From NCBI RefSeq assembly GCF_030697065.1, contig NZ_JAUYQU010000294.1, forward strand, positions 1 to 64,000: a stretch of DNA of 64,000 nucleotides, read 5' to 3'. The translations under genes and the position numbers were made by a program. This document shows, one piece after another, positions 49,980 to 58,630 of the stretch (position 1 is the stretch's first letter; the number at the start of each line of letters is the position of its first letter). The stretch is from Bradyrhizobium sp. (GTDB taxonomy: Bacteria > Pseudomonadota > Alphaproteobacteria > Rhizobiales > Xanthobacteraceae). The notes beneath the pieces are model-generated. The model saw only the letters and a program-made list of their open reading frames with translations. It ran no database searches and had not been told where the DNA came from.

Positions 49980-51242
49980 TTACGGCTTGCTGTAGCTGAT
50001 GCGATAGATCGCACCGGCCCAGTCATCCGCAACGAGCAACGAGCCGTCCTTTGCCAGAACGACATCGGCCGGGCGGCCGAGATAGTTCGTGTCGCCCTCG
50101 AGCCAGCCCGAGGCGAATATCTCTTCCTTGGCGTTCTTGCCGTCGGGCCCGACGATCACCCGCTTGATCCGCGCGCCCTGGTATTTGGCCCGGTTCCAGG
50201 AGCCGTGTTCGGCGATGAAGATGTTGTTCTTGTACTCGGCGGGAAACTGGTCGCCGGTGTAGAACTTCATGCCGAGCGGAGCCACATGGGCGCCGAGGTT
50301 GAGCACCGGCGGCGTAAACTCCGAACATTTGTGACCCATCGCGAACTTCGGATCCGGCATGTCGCCCTGGTGGCAATAGGGATAGCCGAAATGCTCGCCG
50401 AGCTTCGAGATCATGTTGAGCTTGTCGCTCGGGGCCTCGTCGCTGATCCAGTCGCGGGCGTTCTCGGTGAACCAGTATTTGCCGCTGCGCGGATCGACGT
50501 CGCCGCCGACGCTGTTGCGGACGCCGAGCGCCACCAGTTCGGCGTTGCCGGTCTTGGGATCGACGCGGCGGATCTGCGACAGGCTGGTCGGCGGCAGCCC
50601 GATGTTGAAGGGCGGGCCGAACGGCAGATAGAACCAGCCTTCCTTGTCGACCGCGATGTATTTCCAGCCGTGCGGGATATAGGGCGGCATGTCGTCATAG
50701 ACCACCTTGCCGGCGCCGAGATTGTCGAGATTGGCTTCGGCGTTGTCGTACCGGATCAGCTTGTCGATATCGACGACGTAGAGCGCGCCGTCGAGAAACG
50801 CGATGCCGGTCGGCATCTTCATGCCCTTGAGGACGGTCTTGACCTCCTTCTTGCCGCCATTGTCCTTGATGGCATAGACGTTGCCGACGCCGAACGAGCC
50901 GACGAACAGCGTGCCCTTGTCGCCCCAGGCCATCTGCCGCGCCGACAGCACGCCGGAGGCGTAGACTTCGATCTTGAAGCCCGCCGGCAGCTTTATCTTC
51001 TTCATCATCGCCGCGAGTTCGGCGTCCGACGCGCCGGTCGGCGGTCCCGACGGCGGCGCCTGTCCCCTCTGGGCTTCGATCTCGTCGCCGAGGAACCAGT
51101 CGGGCGGCGGATTGGACCAGAAGTCCTTGGTGCCGGAATCGTATTTCTTCAGTGGCTTCTGCTGCGCGCCGGCCGGACTGGCCCCCGCAACAAGGGCAAT
51201 CGTCGCGAGCGCAAGAATGGATCGATTGAAGGCCGATTTCAT
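49980..51242 (-). CDS. Sorbosone/glucose dehydrogenase-like (PQQ-type beta-propeller) protein
   Basis: A 420-residue exported protein with signal peptide (ending GAQ near residue 27) and a GSDH/sorbosone dehydrogenase beta-propeller. Motifs seen are AEHGSWNRAKYQG, ARDWISDEAPSDKLN, and GRPADVVLAKDGSLLVADDW, the last being the usual closing blade. Related enzymes use PQQ and Ca to oxidise sugars in the periplasm, but many homologues lack proven activity. A GGGGAG site precedes the ATG. The diheme cytochrome c gene downstream is a plausible electron acceptor. Confidence 0.87.
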   Translation of the reverse strand: MKSAFNRSILALATIALVAGASPAGAQQKPLKKYDSGTKDFWSNPPPDWFLGDEIEAQRGQAPPSGPPTGASDAELAAMMKKIKLPAGFKIEVYASGVLSARQMAWGDKGTLFVGSFGVGNVYAIKDNGGKKEVKTVLKGMKMPTGIAFLDGALYVVDIDKLIRYDNAEANLDNLGAGKVVYDDMPPYIPHGWKYIAVDKEGWFYLPFGPPFNIGLPPTSLSQIRRVDPKTGNAELVALGVRNSVGGDVDPRSGKYWFTENARDWISDEAPSDKLNMISKLGEHFGYPYCHQGDMPDPKFAMGHKCSEFTPPVLNLGAHVAPLGMKFYTGDQFPAEYKNNIFIAEHGSWNRAKYQGARIKRVIVGPDGKNAKEEIFASGWLEGDTNYLGRPADVVLAKDGSLLVADDWAGAIYRISYSKP

Positions 51243-51528
51243 CGCGTCACTCCCCTAAACAGCCGATGCGGCTGCGCGTGTTTTATTTTGTTTGTCTTGA
51301 ACGTTTCGAGAGACGAACTTTTGCGTCTGCGAGGTGGGTCAGACGGCGGAATGCTAGCACATCCTCCGCGGGTGAGAAGGGTCCGTTGCGTCGATTGTCT
51401 GGCGAACGCAAATTGAACGACATCTTACTCGGTCGGGTCAGCCTGAAGCCCTCTGCATCACGCTGCATTGCGGCAACGTCCCACTGCAGCGCGGCCGCCC
51501 CTGATGCATGACGTTCAGTGGGCAGGCA

Positions 51529-53781
51529 TCATCTCCGCGTCACCGTCAGTTTTCCGGTGCCTTCGTTGTTCCGATAGAAGACATCGTAAAGCCCGGGAAT
51601 GCCGATCACCGCGTCGTTGACGAAGATGAACAACTCGCCCTTGCGCGTCGGCCGGATGACGGTTTCGATCGTTCCATCCTCGGGATCCGGATCGAGGAAT
51701 ACTTCCTCACCACCGGTCGCGCCGTAGCGAAGCACCAGCCGAAACCACGGGCGCGTCAATTCGCGGCGGAGTGGAACGGCGAGCATCAGTAGCGCGCGCT
51801 GATACCAGGCCGGTGCGTCCGTGGTGTAGAATCCTCCGAGTTGCGTCGGGATGCCGCCATCGCTCCACTCCGAGGTCGCCTTGACCTCGACGTGATATCT
51901 CGCACCCGCCTCGACGGAAATCGCGGTCTTGTTGCAGAGGTCAAGGGCGACGAAGTCAACCGCGCGAACCTCACCCCTGCCGAGGCCCGTTGCCCCGCCG
52001 TCTTCGTTGCAGGTAAATCCCGCAACGTCCTGAACATTGTAGAGCAGGTGGCTCCCAAAGGTGACCCCGAGATACACGAACAACGCCGCAAAGAAAGCCG
52101 GGGCCCATCTGAGCTTCAAGCCCTGATGCAGCGCGATGTAGCGCGGGTGGCTGCGGAGCCGGTAGATCCAGTTGTTCGGCAGACCCGGCGTCACCGCCGG
52201 AACTCCCCGCCAGATCGCACCCATGCGGTCGGATATCCGCGACGCGATCTTGGTCCCGAACCAGATCAGCACCGCCACCAACAGCAACAGCGCCAGGAAC
52301 TGGAAGGGGCTGCGTGCGTATCCGTTGATCCAGGTCTCGGTAAATGCGGGCAGGAAGCTGCCGACGACGCGGATGATATCGGATACCCAGCGGATAGGAC
52401 TGACATACTCGTCGGATCGGGGCGCCGAGCGCAGCAGGGGAAACGCCAGCAGCCACAGCGTGGCCGCGACCGTCGCGAAATACACGATGCGGCGCTTCCA
52501 GATATCGTTCCAGACATGTTCCTGGCTATCCGCCCGGGCCTTGGCTTCCTTGTCGGTCTCGAAGCCATACCGATCCGGCGTGACGATCTCGCCGGTATCC
52601 CTGACCACGTCGTAGGTCGGCGGCAGGCCGATCGGCGCGTAGGCGTGAGCGCGATTGTCAATTCGGCGGAACACGGTTTCGTGGATCTTCGGCCGCTCGA
52701 TCAGGACTTCGTCGTCTTCCTTCTTCTTGTATTGGGGATTGCAAAGCTGCACCAGCTTGCGCGGCCCGTAGCGGTAATAGCCGCCCAGCCCCTTGCGGGG
52801 ATCGTAGATGCGACCATCCTTGTCGCATTTCGAGATCGCGCTCTTGAACGTATCGGGATCCGCCGGCAGCGCCGGCGGCGGGACGGCGTCCGACTTGAAC
52901 CTCAAGCCGCAACGCTGCGCCTCGGTGATCATCCAGACGAAGGGAATGTAGGCCAGCGTATCGTCCGGGTAGCCGCCGCCGACGTTGGAATGCACTCCGG
53001 CAAACCAGACCTGGCTGATCTGCTCGTCCTTGATGAATCGTGCCGCGTCGGGGTCGAATTGGCAGGGAGACTCGACCCGTTCGTTCCACAGCTCCGGATG
53101 AAACGTGGTTCGCTCTTCGTCGAGAGCCAGCGCCTGGCAGGCGCGCGTCACCCGGGTGCGGTCGAGCGCATGGTTGGGAAGCTCCAGCGGCCAGATGTAC
53201 TTGCTGATGCCGCGCGTCATCTCGTCCAGCGGCGCGCCGTAGGCGGCAACGGTGTCCCATACGCCGATAAAGCGAATCTTCGCCACCTGGCGATTGTTCG
53301 CCCTGTCGTAGTCCTTCGGCAGGAACAGGTCGCGAAACCAGCGGAAGGCATCCTCGATGCGCCACTTGGTATGATACCGCTCGCGGCGATACTCCCGGTA
53401 GGCGGCGCGGGCCTTTTTGTCGAGTTCCGCCTCATCTTGCGCCCACACCAGCCCCTGGTTGAGAATGAGGCCGATGACGACGCGGATTGTGAAGGCGCCG
53501 CGGCTAAAGCCGAAACCGTAAATGCGGTCGTCCTCGTCGCGATAGTTGCGACACGCGAATTTGTAGATGTCGACCACGTTGCGCTTGAGGCCGAAACCGA
53601 ACGCGCCGCCGAGGATCGCCCACGGCTTGAACGAAGACGTGCCGACGCCGTCGTCGTAGAATGCGACCTGATCGTTGCTCGACAGGTCGATCGCCTCGAA
53701 GGTGCGCCACACGTTGGTGCGCCAGACTTTTGCGGCGGAATTGCCGGTGCCGTCGGACAGCAGAACGATGTTTCGGCTCAT
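51529..53781 (-). CDS. DUF2235 (Tle1-like) alpha/beta hydrolase with C-terminal membrane segments
   Basis: A 750-residue protein. Residues 1–345 form a DUF2235 domain, the fold of the T6SS phospholipase effector Tle1. The nucleophile is Ser93 in GFSRG; Asp176 (GVWDT) and His264 (AGVHSNVGGGY) complete a likely triad. The middle (380–430) is soluble; hydrophobic segments at about 432–450, 494–510 and 561–583 should be membrane-spanning, and the last 150 residues are beta-rich. No vgrG, PAAR, hcp or immunity gene is near, so this is not obviously a T6SS effector; it may be a membrane-tethered lipase. Transcribed alone. Confidence 0.9.
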   Translation of the reverse strand: MSRNIVLLSDGTGNSAAKVWRTNVWRTFEAIDLSSNDQVAFYDDGVGTSSFKPWAILGGAFGFGLKRNVVDIYKFACRNYRDEDDRIYGFGFSRGAFTIRVVIGLILNQGLVWAQDEAELDKKARAAYREYRRERYHTKWRIEDAFRWFRDLFLPKDYDRANNRQVAKIRFIGVWDTVAAYGAPLDEMTRGISKYIWPLELPNHALDRTRVTRACQALALDEERTTFHPELWNERVESPCQFDPDAARFIKDEQISQVWFAGVHSNVGGGYPDDTLAYIPFVWMITEAQRCGLRFKSDAVPPPALPADPDTFKSAISKCDKDGRIYDPRKGLGGYYRYGPRKLVQLCNPQYKKKEDDEVLIERPKIHETVFRRIDNRAHAYAPIGLPPTYDVVRDTGEIVTPDRYGFETDKEAKARADSQEHVWNDIWKRRIVYFATVAATLWLLAFPLLRSAPRSDEYVSPIRWVSDIIRVVGSFLPAFTETWINGYARSPFQFLALLLLVAVLIWFGTKIASRISDRMGAIWRGVPAVTPGLPNNWIYRLRSHPRYIALHQGLKLRWAPAFFAALFVYLGVTFGSHLLYNVQDVAGFTCNEDGGATGLGRGEVRAVDFVALDLCNKTAISVEAGARYHVEVKATSEWSDGGIPTQLGGFYTTDAPAWYQRALLMLAVPLRRELTRPWFRLVLRYGATGGEEVFLDPDPEDGTIETVIRPTRKGELFIFVNDAVIGIPGLYDVFYRNNEGTGKLTVTRR

Positions 53782-54005
53782 GGCATTGCCCTCGCCGCAT
53801 CAGAAATCCATAATGCAATCTCTGGTGTTAAGTCATTGCATGTTCCCTCCGGCGCCGCAAATGCATTCATCCCACAAACCAGGGCAGCTCGTCATGGACA
53901 GTTCGCCGCCACTAGGCGCAACCGGGCGTCACCGCTGAACCGCGCCTTGCGGATGGACCGCCCGCCGCGACCCATTGGATGAGGTCCGGGCCGGCACAAA
54001 CAACA

Positions 54006-54026
54006 AAGCCGCCCCGAGGGCGGCTT
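54006..54026 (-). terminator. Terminator after tRNA-Gly
   Basis: A perfect 9-base stem, AAGCCGCCC with GGGCGGCTT, and a three-base loop. On the minus strand it is followed by TTGTTGTTTG. It lies 35 bases past the 3' end of tRNA-Gly. Confidence 0.75.
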
Positions 54027-54061
54027 GTCGTTTGGTATCGCTTTGCCAATTCAACAAATTC

Positions 54062-54136
<75 letters not shown>

Positions 54137-54397
54137 ATCCGAGAGATTGGCGGCGCACGCGCCGGCAACGGGCAGAGCTATGCCAAATGCCGCCCGTGAA
54201 TGCAACAGCCCGCGCAAGCCGGGAAAGGCCGCGAATCGGGCCGGCGAGGGCCGATCGGCGGCAATTCGCGGCATTTGCGCCCGAATGCCCGTGGTTCGGG
54301 TTCCACCGATTGCAAATTGAGCTCCCAGGGGCCAATTAGGTGCGCAGACCGTGCTAGAATGGCCCCCAAATCCCAAAGACATCAGACGAGGATCCCC

Positions 54398-55321
54398 GTG
54401 ACGATAATTGAGCAGGGCAGCGGACCGGCGCCCCAGGCGGTGCCCGATTTGATCAAGGAAACCACCACCCAGACGTTCGTAAAGGACGTCATCGAGGAAT
54501 CGAAGCGCCAGCCGGTGCTGATCGACTTCTGGGCGCCGTGGTGCGGCCCCTGCCGCCAGCTTACGCCGATCATCGAAAAGGCGGTCCGCGCCGCCAAGGG
54601 CAAGGTCAAGCTGGTCAAGATGAACATCGACGAGCATCCGGCGATACCGGGCCAGATGGGCATCCAGTCGATCCCGGCCGTGATCGCCTTCGTCAACGGC
54701 CAGCCCGCCGACGGTTTCATGGGCGCTGTGCCGGAAAGCCAGGTCACCGCCTTCATCGACAAACTGACCGCCGGCATGCCGGCCGCCGGCGAGCCCGATA
54801 TCGCGGAGATCCTGAAAGAAGCCGAGGCAGTGCTGGCCGAAGGCGACGCCGCGACCGCGGCGCAGATCTATGCCGAGGTGCTGGCGGTGGACGCCACCAG
54901 CATTCCGGCTCTGGCGGGACTGGCGAAATGCTACGTCACGACCGGCGCCATCGAGCAGGCCAGGCAGACCATCGCCATGGTACCGGAGGCCAAGCGCAAC
55001 GACGCCGCGGTCAAGGCGGTGCAGGCCTCGATCGACCTCGCCGAACAGGCCAAGGCCGTCGGTCCGGTCACCGAACTCGAACAGAAAGTCGCCGCAAACC
55101 CGCTCGATCATCAGGCCCGGTTCGACCTCGCCACCGCGCTCAACGCCTCGGGCAAGCGTGCCGAGGCGACCGAGCAGCTGCTCGCCATCGTCAAGAAGGA
55201 TCGCAAGTGGAACGAGGACGGCGCGCGCAAGCAGTTGGTGCAGTTGTTCGAGGCCTGGGGCCCGGCCGATGAAGCCACCATCGAGGGGCGCAAGCGGCTG
55301 TCGACGATCCTGTTTTCATAG
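54398..55321 (+). CDS. YbbN-type thioredoxin with TPR region
   Basis: A 307-residue protein. I choose the GTG at 54398 with GAGG six bases before; the ATG at 54359 in the same frame lacks a site. A thioredoxin domain (about 15–120) keeps the active site W-C49-G-P-C52, and a TPR-like helical region (about 125–307) follows, as in E. coli YbbN/CnoX, a chaperone-like thioredoxin that hands clients to GroEL and DnaK. Many YbbN proteins lack the CxxC cysteines; this one retains both, so it is probably redox-active. It is followed by the Lon-N gene 24 bases on. Confidence 0.9.
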   Translation: MTIIEQGSGPAPQAVPDLIKETTTQTFVKDVIEESKRQPVLIDFWAPWCGPCRQLTPIIEKAVRAAKGKVKLVKMNIDEHPAIPGQMGIQSIPAVIAFVNGQPADGFMGAVPESQVTAFIDKLTAGMPAAGEPDIAEILKEAEAVLAEGDAATAAQIYAEVLAVDATSIPALAGLAKCYVTTGAIEQARQTIAMVPEAKRNDAAVKAVQASIDLAEQAKAVGPVTELEQKVAANPLDHQARFDLATALNASGKRAEATEQLLAIVKKDRKWNEDGARKQLVQLFEAWGPADEATIEGRKRLSTILFS

Positions 55322-55345
55322 CGATACAGAACACCGGGACCGCCC

Positions 55346-56020
55346 ATGCCGATCAATGCCGAATATCGCGGGCCGGGCGACCTTTCCGAGGTGATCCCGG
55401 TGTTTCCGCTGCCGGGCGCGCTGTTGCTGCCGCGCGGCCAGATGCCGCTCAACATTTTCGAGCCGCGCTATCTTTCGATGGTCGACGACTCGCTGCGTGA
55501 CGGCCACCGGCTGATCGGGATGATCCAGCCGGATATGGCCCATTCGCGCGACGAGACCAAGCCGGCACTGTTTCGGGTCGGCTGCGTCGGGCGCATCACC
55601 CAGCTCGCCGAGGCCGGCGACGGCCGCTACATCCTCGAACTCACCGGCATCGCCCGCTTCAAGGTGATCGAGGAGCTGACGGTGCTGACCGCCTACCGCC
55701 AATGCAGGGTGGACTATTTCCCCTACCTCGACGATTTCACCGCGCGCAAGGGCGAGGAAGCGGTCGACCGCGAGGCGCTGCTGACGGTGCTGACCGATTT
55801 CCTGAAAGCCAACGATCTCAAGGTCGACTGGGAAGGCGTCGAGAGCGCGCCCAACGAGGCGCTGGTCAACGCGCTGGCGATGATGTCGCCCTACGGCGCG
55901 CCGGAAAAGCAGGCGATGCTGGAAGCCCCCGACCTCAAGACCCGCGCCGAAATCCTGATCGCGGTGACCGAGATGGATCTCGCGAAGAAGCGCACCAGCG
56001 GCGATACCGGCCTGCAGTAG
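55346..56020 (+). CDS. Lon protease N-terminal (LON substrate-binding) domain protein
   Basis: A 224-residue stand-alone LON_substr_bdg domain. The opening IPVFPLPGALLLPRGQMPLNIFEPRYL is the family signature; GCVGRITQ and YILELTGIARF follow. It lacks the ATPase and protease domains of Lon, so it is not itself a protease. Such proteins may be adaptors. It lies 24 bases downstream of the ybbN-type gene and is probably co-transcribed, as in related Bradyrhizobiaceae. Its stop TAG is an ordinary amber stop. Confidence 0.93.
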   Translation: MPINAEYRGPGDLSEVIPVFPLPGALLLPRGQMPLNIFEPRYLSMVDDSLRDGHRLIGMIQPDMAHSRDETKPALFRVGCVGRITQLAEAGDGRYILELTGIARFKVIEELTVLTAYRQCRVDYFPYLDDFTARKGEEAVDREALLTVLTDFLKANDLKVDWEGVESAPNEALVNALAMMSPYGAPEKQAMLEAPDLKTRAEILIAVTEMDLAKKRTSGDTGLQ

Positions 56021-56027
56021 CCCGGGC

Positions 56028-56147
56028 TCACGCCGCCCGGACCGTCGCGAGAAACCTGTCCACCTCGATCTTGAGCCGGTTGCTTTCGGCCGACAGCGAT
56101 TGGGCCGAGGAGAGCACCTGCGACGACGCGGAGCCGGTTTCGGTGGC
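56028..56147 (-). pseudogene. C-terminal tail remnant of a methyl-accepting chemotaxis protein
   Basis: The 39 codons just after the TAG of the 56148–56444 gene are in the same frame and encode a segment beginning ATETGSASSQVLSSAQSLSA and ending RFLATVRAA, then TGA. It matches the end of chemoreceptors, compare the intact MCP at 44839 ([19 protein letters not shown] … FLGKIRAA). There is no signalling domain before it, so it looks like the leftover of a deleted or replaced chemoreceptor gene. Confidence 0.75.
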
Positions 56148-56444
56148 CTAGAGCTTCAGCGCCATCTCCCGGGCATTCTGGAGCAGCTGTTCGATAAAGC
56201 TGATTTGGGCGCCGAGGCTGCTTTTCGCCGCAGCATCGTCGGTTCGCCTGGCGATCTGGCGTGCGTGCTGTGCCGCGATGTCGAGTAACAGGATGGAACG
56301 AAGGATTTCCTCCTTCGCTTTCGATTGCAAGCCGAGGATCCGGGCGCGCAACTGCGTGAGGTCGGCCTCTTCGACGGCCGGCGGGGGCGGTCCTGACGAT
56401 GTCCGCGCATATCGCTCGGCCCGGAGGCTTACTACGTTTGACAT
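56148..56444 (-). CDS. Small helical protein of unknown function
   Basis: A 98-residue protein with a basic, Pro-rich N terminus and a long helical, coiled-coil-like region from about residue 28 (ADLTQLRARILGLQSKAKEEI). It ends MALKL-stop. The chemoreceptor tail remnant follows in the same frame right after this stop. The family is not recognised. The ATG at 56444 has only a weak ribosome site, so expression is uncertain. It may be a real small protein or a segment shaped by the rearrangement that left the remnant. Confidence 0.5.
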   Translation of the reverse strand: MSNVVSLRAERYARTSSGPPPPAVEEADLTQLRARILGLQSKAKEEILRSILLLDIAAQHARQIARRTDDAAAKSSLGAQISFIEQLLQNAREMALKL

Positions 56445-56710
56445 TGGTCCGGCCCGTCGATCATGACAGCAGGCTAGCTTGTCCGGGTTATTACTGACTT
56501 AGACCGTTCGGCGACGACACAGCCAAATTCCGCCACGACCGGAGAGGCGCCACTAACGGGGTACCGGAGCCGTGGCGCTTTCTGGTTTGACGAGGCGCGA
56601 TTTGATGATCTGTCGCGGCGCCCCCAGCAGCACAATCCTCGATTGTTGGCGCGCTGGTGAAGCAAGTGTAGTCATCATATCATCGCGCCCTCACCGCCTC
56701 GATTCGCAGA

Positions 56711-57697
56711 ATGCCTTTTAGATCCCCCTTGTTGAGCCGCTATCCGGTCATGCGAACGAACGACCCGGCGTTCGCACGCGACCGTCTGTTCAGCGTATTC
56801 GGAGCAACCGGCTTCTGCATTCGCGGTGACCGGGAGCAATTCGCGGTTCGAGCCAATCATCTGCAGATGACGGGGCTTGGGCTATCCTATTGCGACTACG
56901 CCGGCGATGTGTCGCTGGACTTCGGCGAAACCACCTTCATCCGCCAGATCTTCAATATCCAGGGCTCCGGGCAACACACGATTGATGGCCAGACCGGCGG
57001 CATCGCACCGGGTTCGTGGACCATGGTGTTGCCGCCGGGGCCGCTGAGGCTCGATCTTGACGGCCGCTATCGACAGCTCGAACTGCGAATCGAATTCGAT
57101 GCGCTGCTTCGCCACCTCGGCGCGCTGATAGGTCAGGAGGTTTCGAGGAACCTGGTGTTCGACGATAACGTCGATCGCAGTCCGGCGATGAGCGCATTGC
57201 GGCGCAGGATCTTTCAGTTCGCGACGGACTACAACGAGCGCGGCACCTTTTTCTCCGACCTCGCCGCTGCCGAAGTCGAACGCATGGTGATCATGAAGTT
57301 TCTGATGTGTCACCGACACAGCTATACGCAACTGCTCCTGCGCGAGCCGTTGCCGGCCGGTGCTTCGGCGGTGAGGCGGGTCGAGGAATTCATCGAGGCG
57401 AACTGGGACAAGCCGATCGACATCGAGGCGATGGTCGCGGTGGCCAAGGTGAGCGCCAGAAGTCTGTTCCGGCAGTTCAAGCGAGACCGCGGCTACTCGC
57501 CGGCTGACTTTGCCAAGCGGGTGCGGCTGGACCGGGCGCGCCAGATGCTCGAACAGTCGACCGAGCGCACCGCGGTGACGCAGGTCGCACTGAAATGCGG
57601 TTTCCAGAATCCCGGGCATTTCGCCCGGGATTTCCGTCTCGCTTTCGGCGAACTGCCGTCCGAGACCCTGAAGCGGTCCGGACAGGAAATCGGATAG
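56711..57697 (+). CDS. AraC family transcriptional regulator
   Basis: A 328-residue regulator. The N-terminal part is an AraC-binding-like (AraC_binding_2) effector domain with SYCDYAGDVSLDF and MVLPPGPLRLDLDG; the C-terminal two-HTH AraC domain (about 225–325) has IEAMVAVAKVSARSLFRQFKRD and LKCGFQNPGHFARDFRLAFGE. The effector is unknown. It stands between the remnant region and the arsR cluster. A likely target could be nearby, but no AraC half-sites were recognised. Confidence 0.92.
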   Translation: MPFRSPLLSRYPVMRTNDPAFARDRLFSVFGATGFCIRGDREQFAVRANHLQMTGLGLSYCDYAGDVSLDFGETTFIRQIFNIQGSGQHTIDGQTGGIAPGSWTMVLPPGPLRLDLDGRYRQLELRIEFDALLRHLGALIGQEVSRNLVFDDNVDRSPAMSALRRRIFQFATDYNERGTFFSDLAAAEVERMVIMKFLMCHRHSYTQLLLREPLPAGASAVRRVEEFIEANWDKPIDIEAMVAVAKVSARSLFRQFKRDRGYSPADFAKRVRLDRARQMLEQSTERTAVTQVALKCGFQNPGHFARDFRLAFGELPSETLKRSGQEIG

Positions 57698-57792
57698 CGC
57701 CGGCAGCGGCCGCGCCAGGAATAGCGAGGTCGTCGATCCCGACCGCTCCGCCTTGCACGATCAATTCGATGGCCAAGGCGCTTGACGCAAGC

Positions 57793-57808
57793 ATAACTCC
57801 GGGGTTAT
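57793..57808. promoter_or_regulatory. ArsR-type operator palindrome 1
   Basis: ATAACTCCGGGGTTAT is a 16-base near-perfect palindrome. The ArsR-gene ATG at 57807 overlaps its end, which argues for the later start at 57837. Paired with a second, near-identical palindrome 26 bases away (centre to centre). Confidence 0.65.
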
Positions 57809-57818
57809 GAATCGATCA

Positions 57819-57834
57819 ATAACTCCAGAGTTAT
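57819..57834. promoter_or_regulatory. ArsR-type operator palindrome 2
   Basis: ATAACTCCAGAGTTAT, a 16-base palindrome that ends two bases before the ATG at 57837. It shares ATAACTCC and GTTAT with palindrome 1. Binding by the ArsR protein would block transcription or translation start, so autoregulation is likely. Confidence 0.65.
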
Positions 57835-57836
57835 TT

Positions 57837-58163
57837 ATGATAGCCAGTGCTCCCGATTTCCTGTTCAAAACCCTCGCCGATCCGACCCGGCGGGCGCTGT
57901 TCGAGCGGCTGTGCCGCGAGGGCGAGCAGACGGTGGGGGCGCTGACCGCGCAGTCCGGGGTCTCGCAACCCGCAGTGTCGAAGCATCTCGGGATCCTCAG
58001 GCAGGCCGGGCTGGTGCTCGACCGCCACGAAGGCCGGCAGACCCATTACAGCGCGCAGCCCGGCGCGTTGGGTCCGCTGATCGACTGGACCAGCCGGATG
58101 GCCGGCTTCTGGCAAAGCCGGTTCGACGGCCTCGAAGACCTGCTGAACAGGATGGACCAATGA
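57837..58163 (+). CDS. ArsR/SmtB family transcriptional regulator
   Basis: A 108-residue winged-helix protein from the ATG at 57837; the upstream ATG at 57807 lies inside an operator palindrome. It has LADPTRRALFERL, the recognition helix VSQPAVSKHLGILRQAGLV and the wing DRHEGRQTHYSAQP. The metal-binding ELCVCDL motif is absent and only one Cys is seen, so it does not sense arsenic or zinc in the classic way. It is the type that pairs with an SRPBCC gene, here overlapping by four bases (ATGA). It probably represses this operon by binding the two palindromes. Confidence 0.9.
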   Translation: MIASAPDFLFKTLADPTRRALFERLCREGEQTVGALTAQSGVSQPAVSKHLGILRQAGLVLDRHEGRQTHYSAQPGALGPLIDWTSRMAGFWQSRFDGLEDLLNRMDQ

Positions 58164-58585
58164 CCGCGAACGAAACGCGCTCCGTCGTCGTCGAACGCGA
58201 GTTCCCTCATCCGCCGGAAAAGATCTGGCGGGCGCTGACGCAGCCACACCTGATCGAGGAGTGGCTGATGAAGAACGATTTCGAGCCCGTCGTGGGTCAT
58301 CGCTTCAATCTGCGCGGCGACTGGGGCGGGGTGCTGGACTGCGAGGTCCTGGTCGTCGAGCCGATCAAGGCGCTGTCCTACACCTGGAATTTCGCGCACG
58401 CCGATGCCGCGTTCAACCTGACCAGCGTGGTGACCTTCACGATCACGCCGACGACGTCAGGGACCCTCCTGCGCATGGAGCAGGTCGGCTTCCGGCCGGA
58501 TCAGCGGCAGGCGTTTGGCGGTGCCAACGCCGGATGGCAGAAATTCCTGGCGAAGCTGGAAGAAGTGCTGGTGCGGACCGACTGA
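58160..58585 (+). CDS. SRPBCC (AHSA1-like/START) domain protein
   Basis: A 141-residue protein of the Aha1/SRPBCC fold, starting with ATG overlapping the arsR stop. The opening VVVEREFPHPPEKIWRALTQPHLIEEWLM and the closing NAGWQKFLAKLEEVL are typical. These proteins form a ligand-binding cavity for lipids or aromatics. Paired with an ArsR-type regulator, they often serve stress or toxic-compound responses, but the ligand is unknown. Confidence 0.93.
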   Translation: MTANETRSVVVEREFPHPPEKIWRALTQPHLIEEWLMKNDFEPVVGHRFNLRGDWGGVLDCEVLVVEPIKALSYTWNFAHADAAFNLTSVVTFTITPTTSGTLLRMEQVGFRPDQRQAFGGANAGWQKFLAKLEEVLVRTD

Positions 58586-58630
58586 TTCCTGCCGCGCCGC
58601 GTATGAGTTCATCTTGATTTGGAGGCGCCA

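Noticed and set aside
49830-51416. 528-codon open frame antisense to the sorbosone dehydrogenase-like gene
   Set aside because: No motif or signal peptide; the opposite strand is a good exported enzyme.
51529-53781. T6SS effector–immunity pair
   Set aside because: Neighbours are a sugar dehydrogenase-like gene and a tRNA; no immunity, vgrG, PAAR or hcp gene is in the window.
51841-53982. 713-codon open frame antisense to the DUF2235 gene
   Set aside because: Same reasoning: no domain, shadow composition, while the minus strand has a complete catalytic triad.
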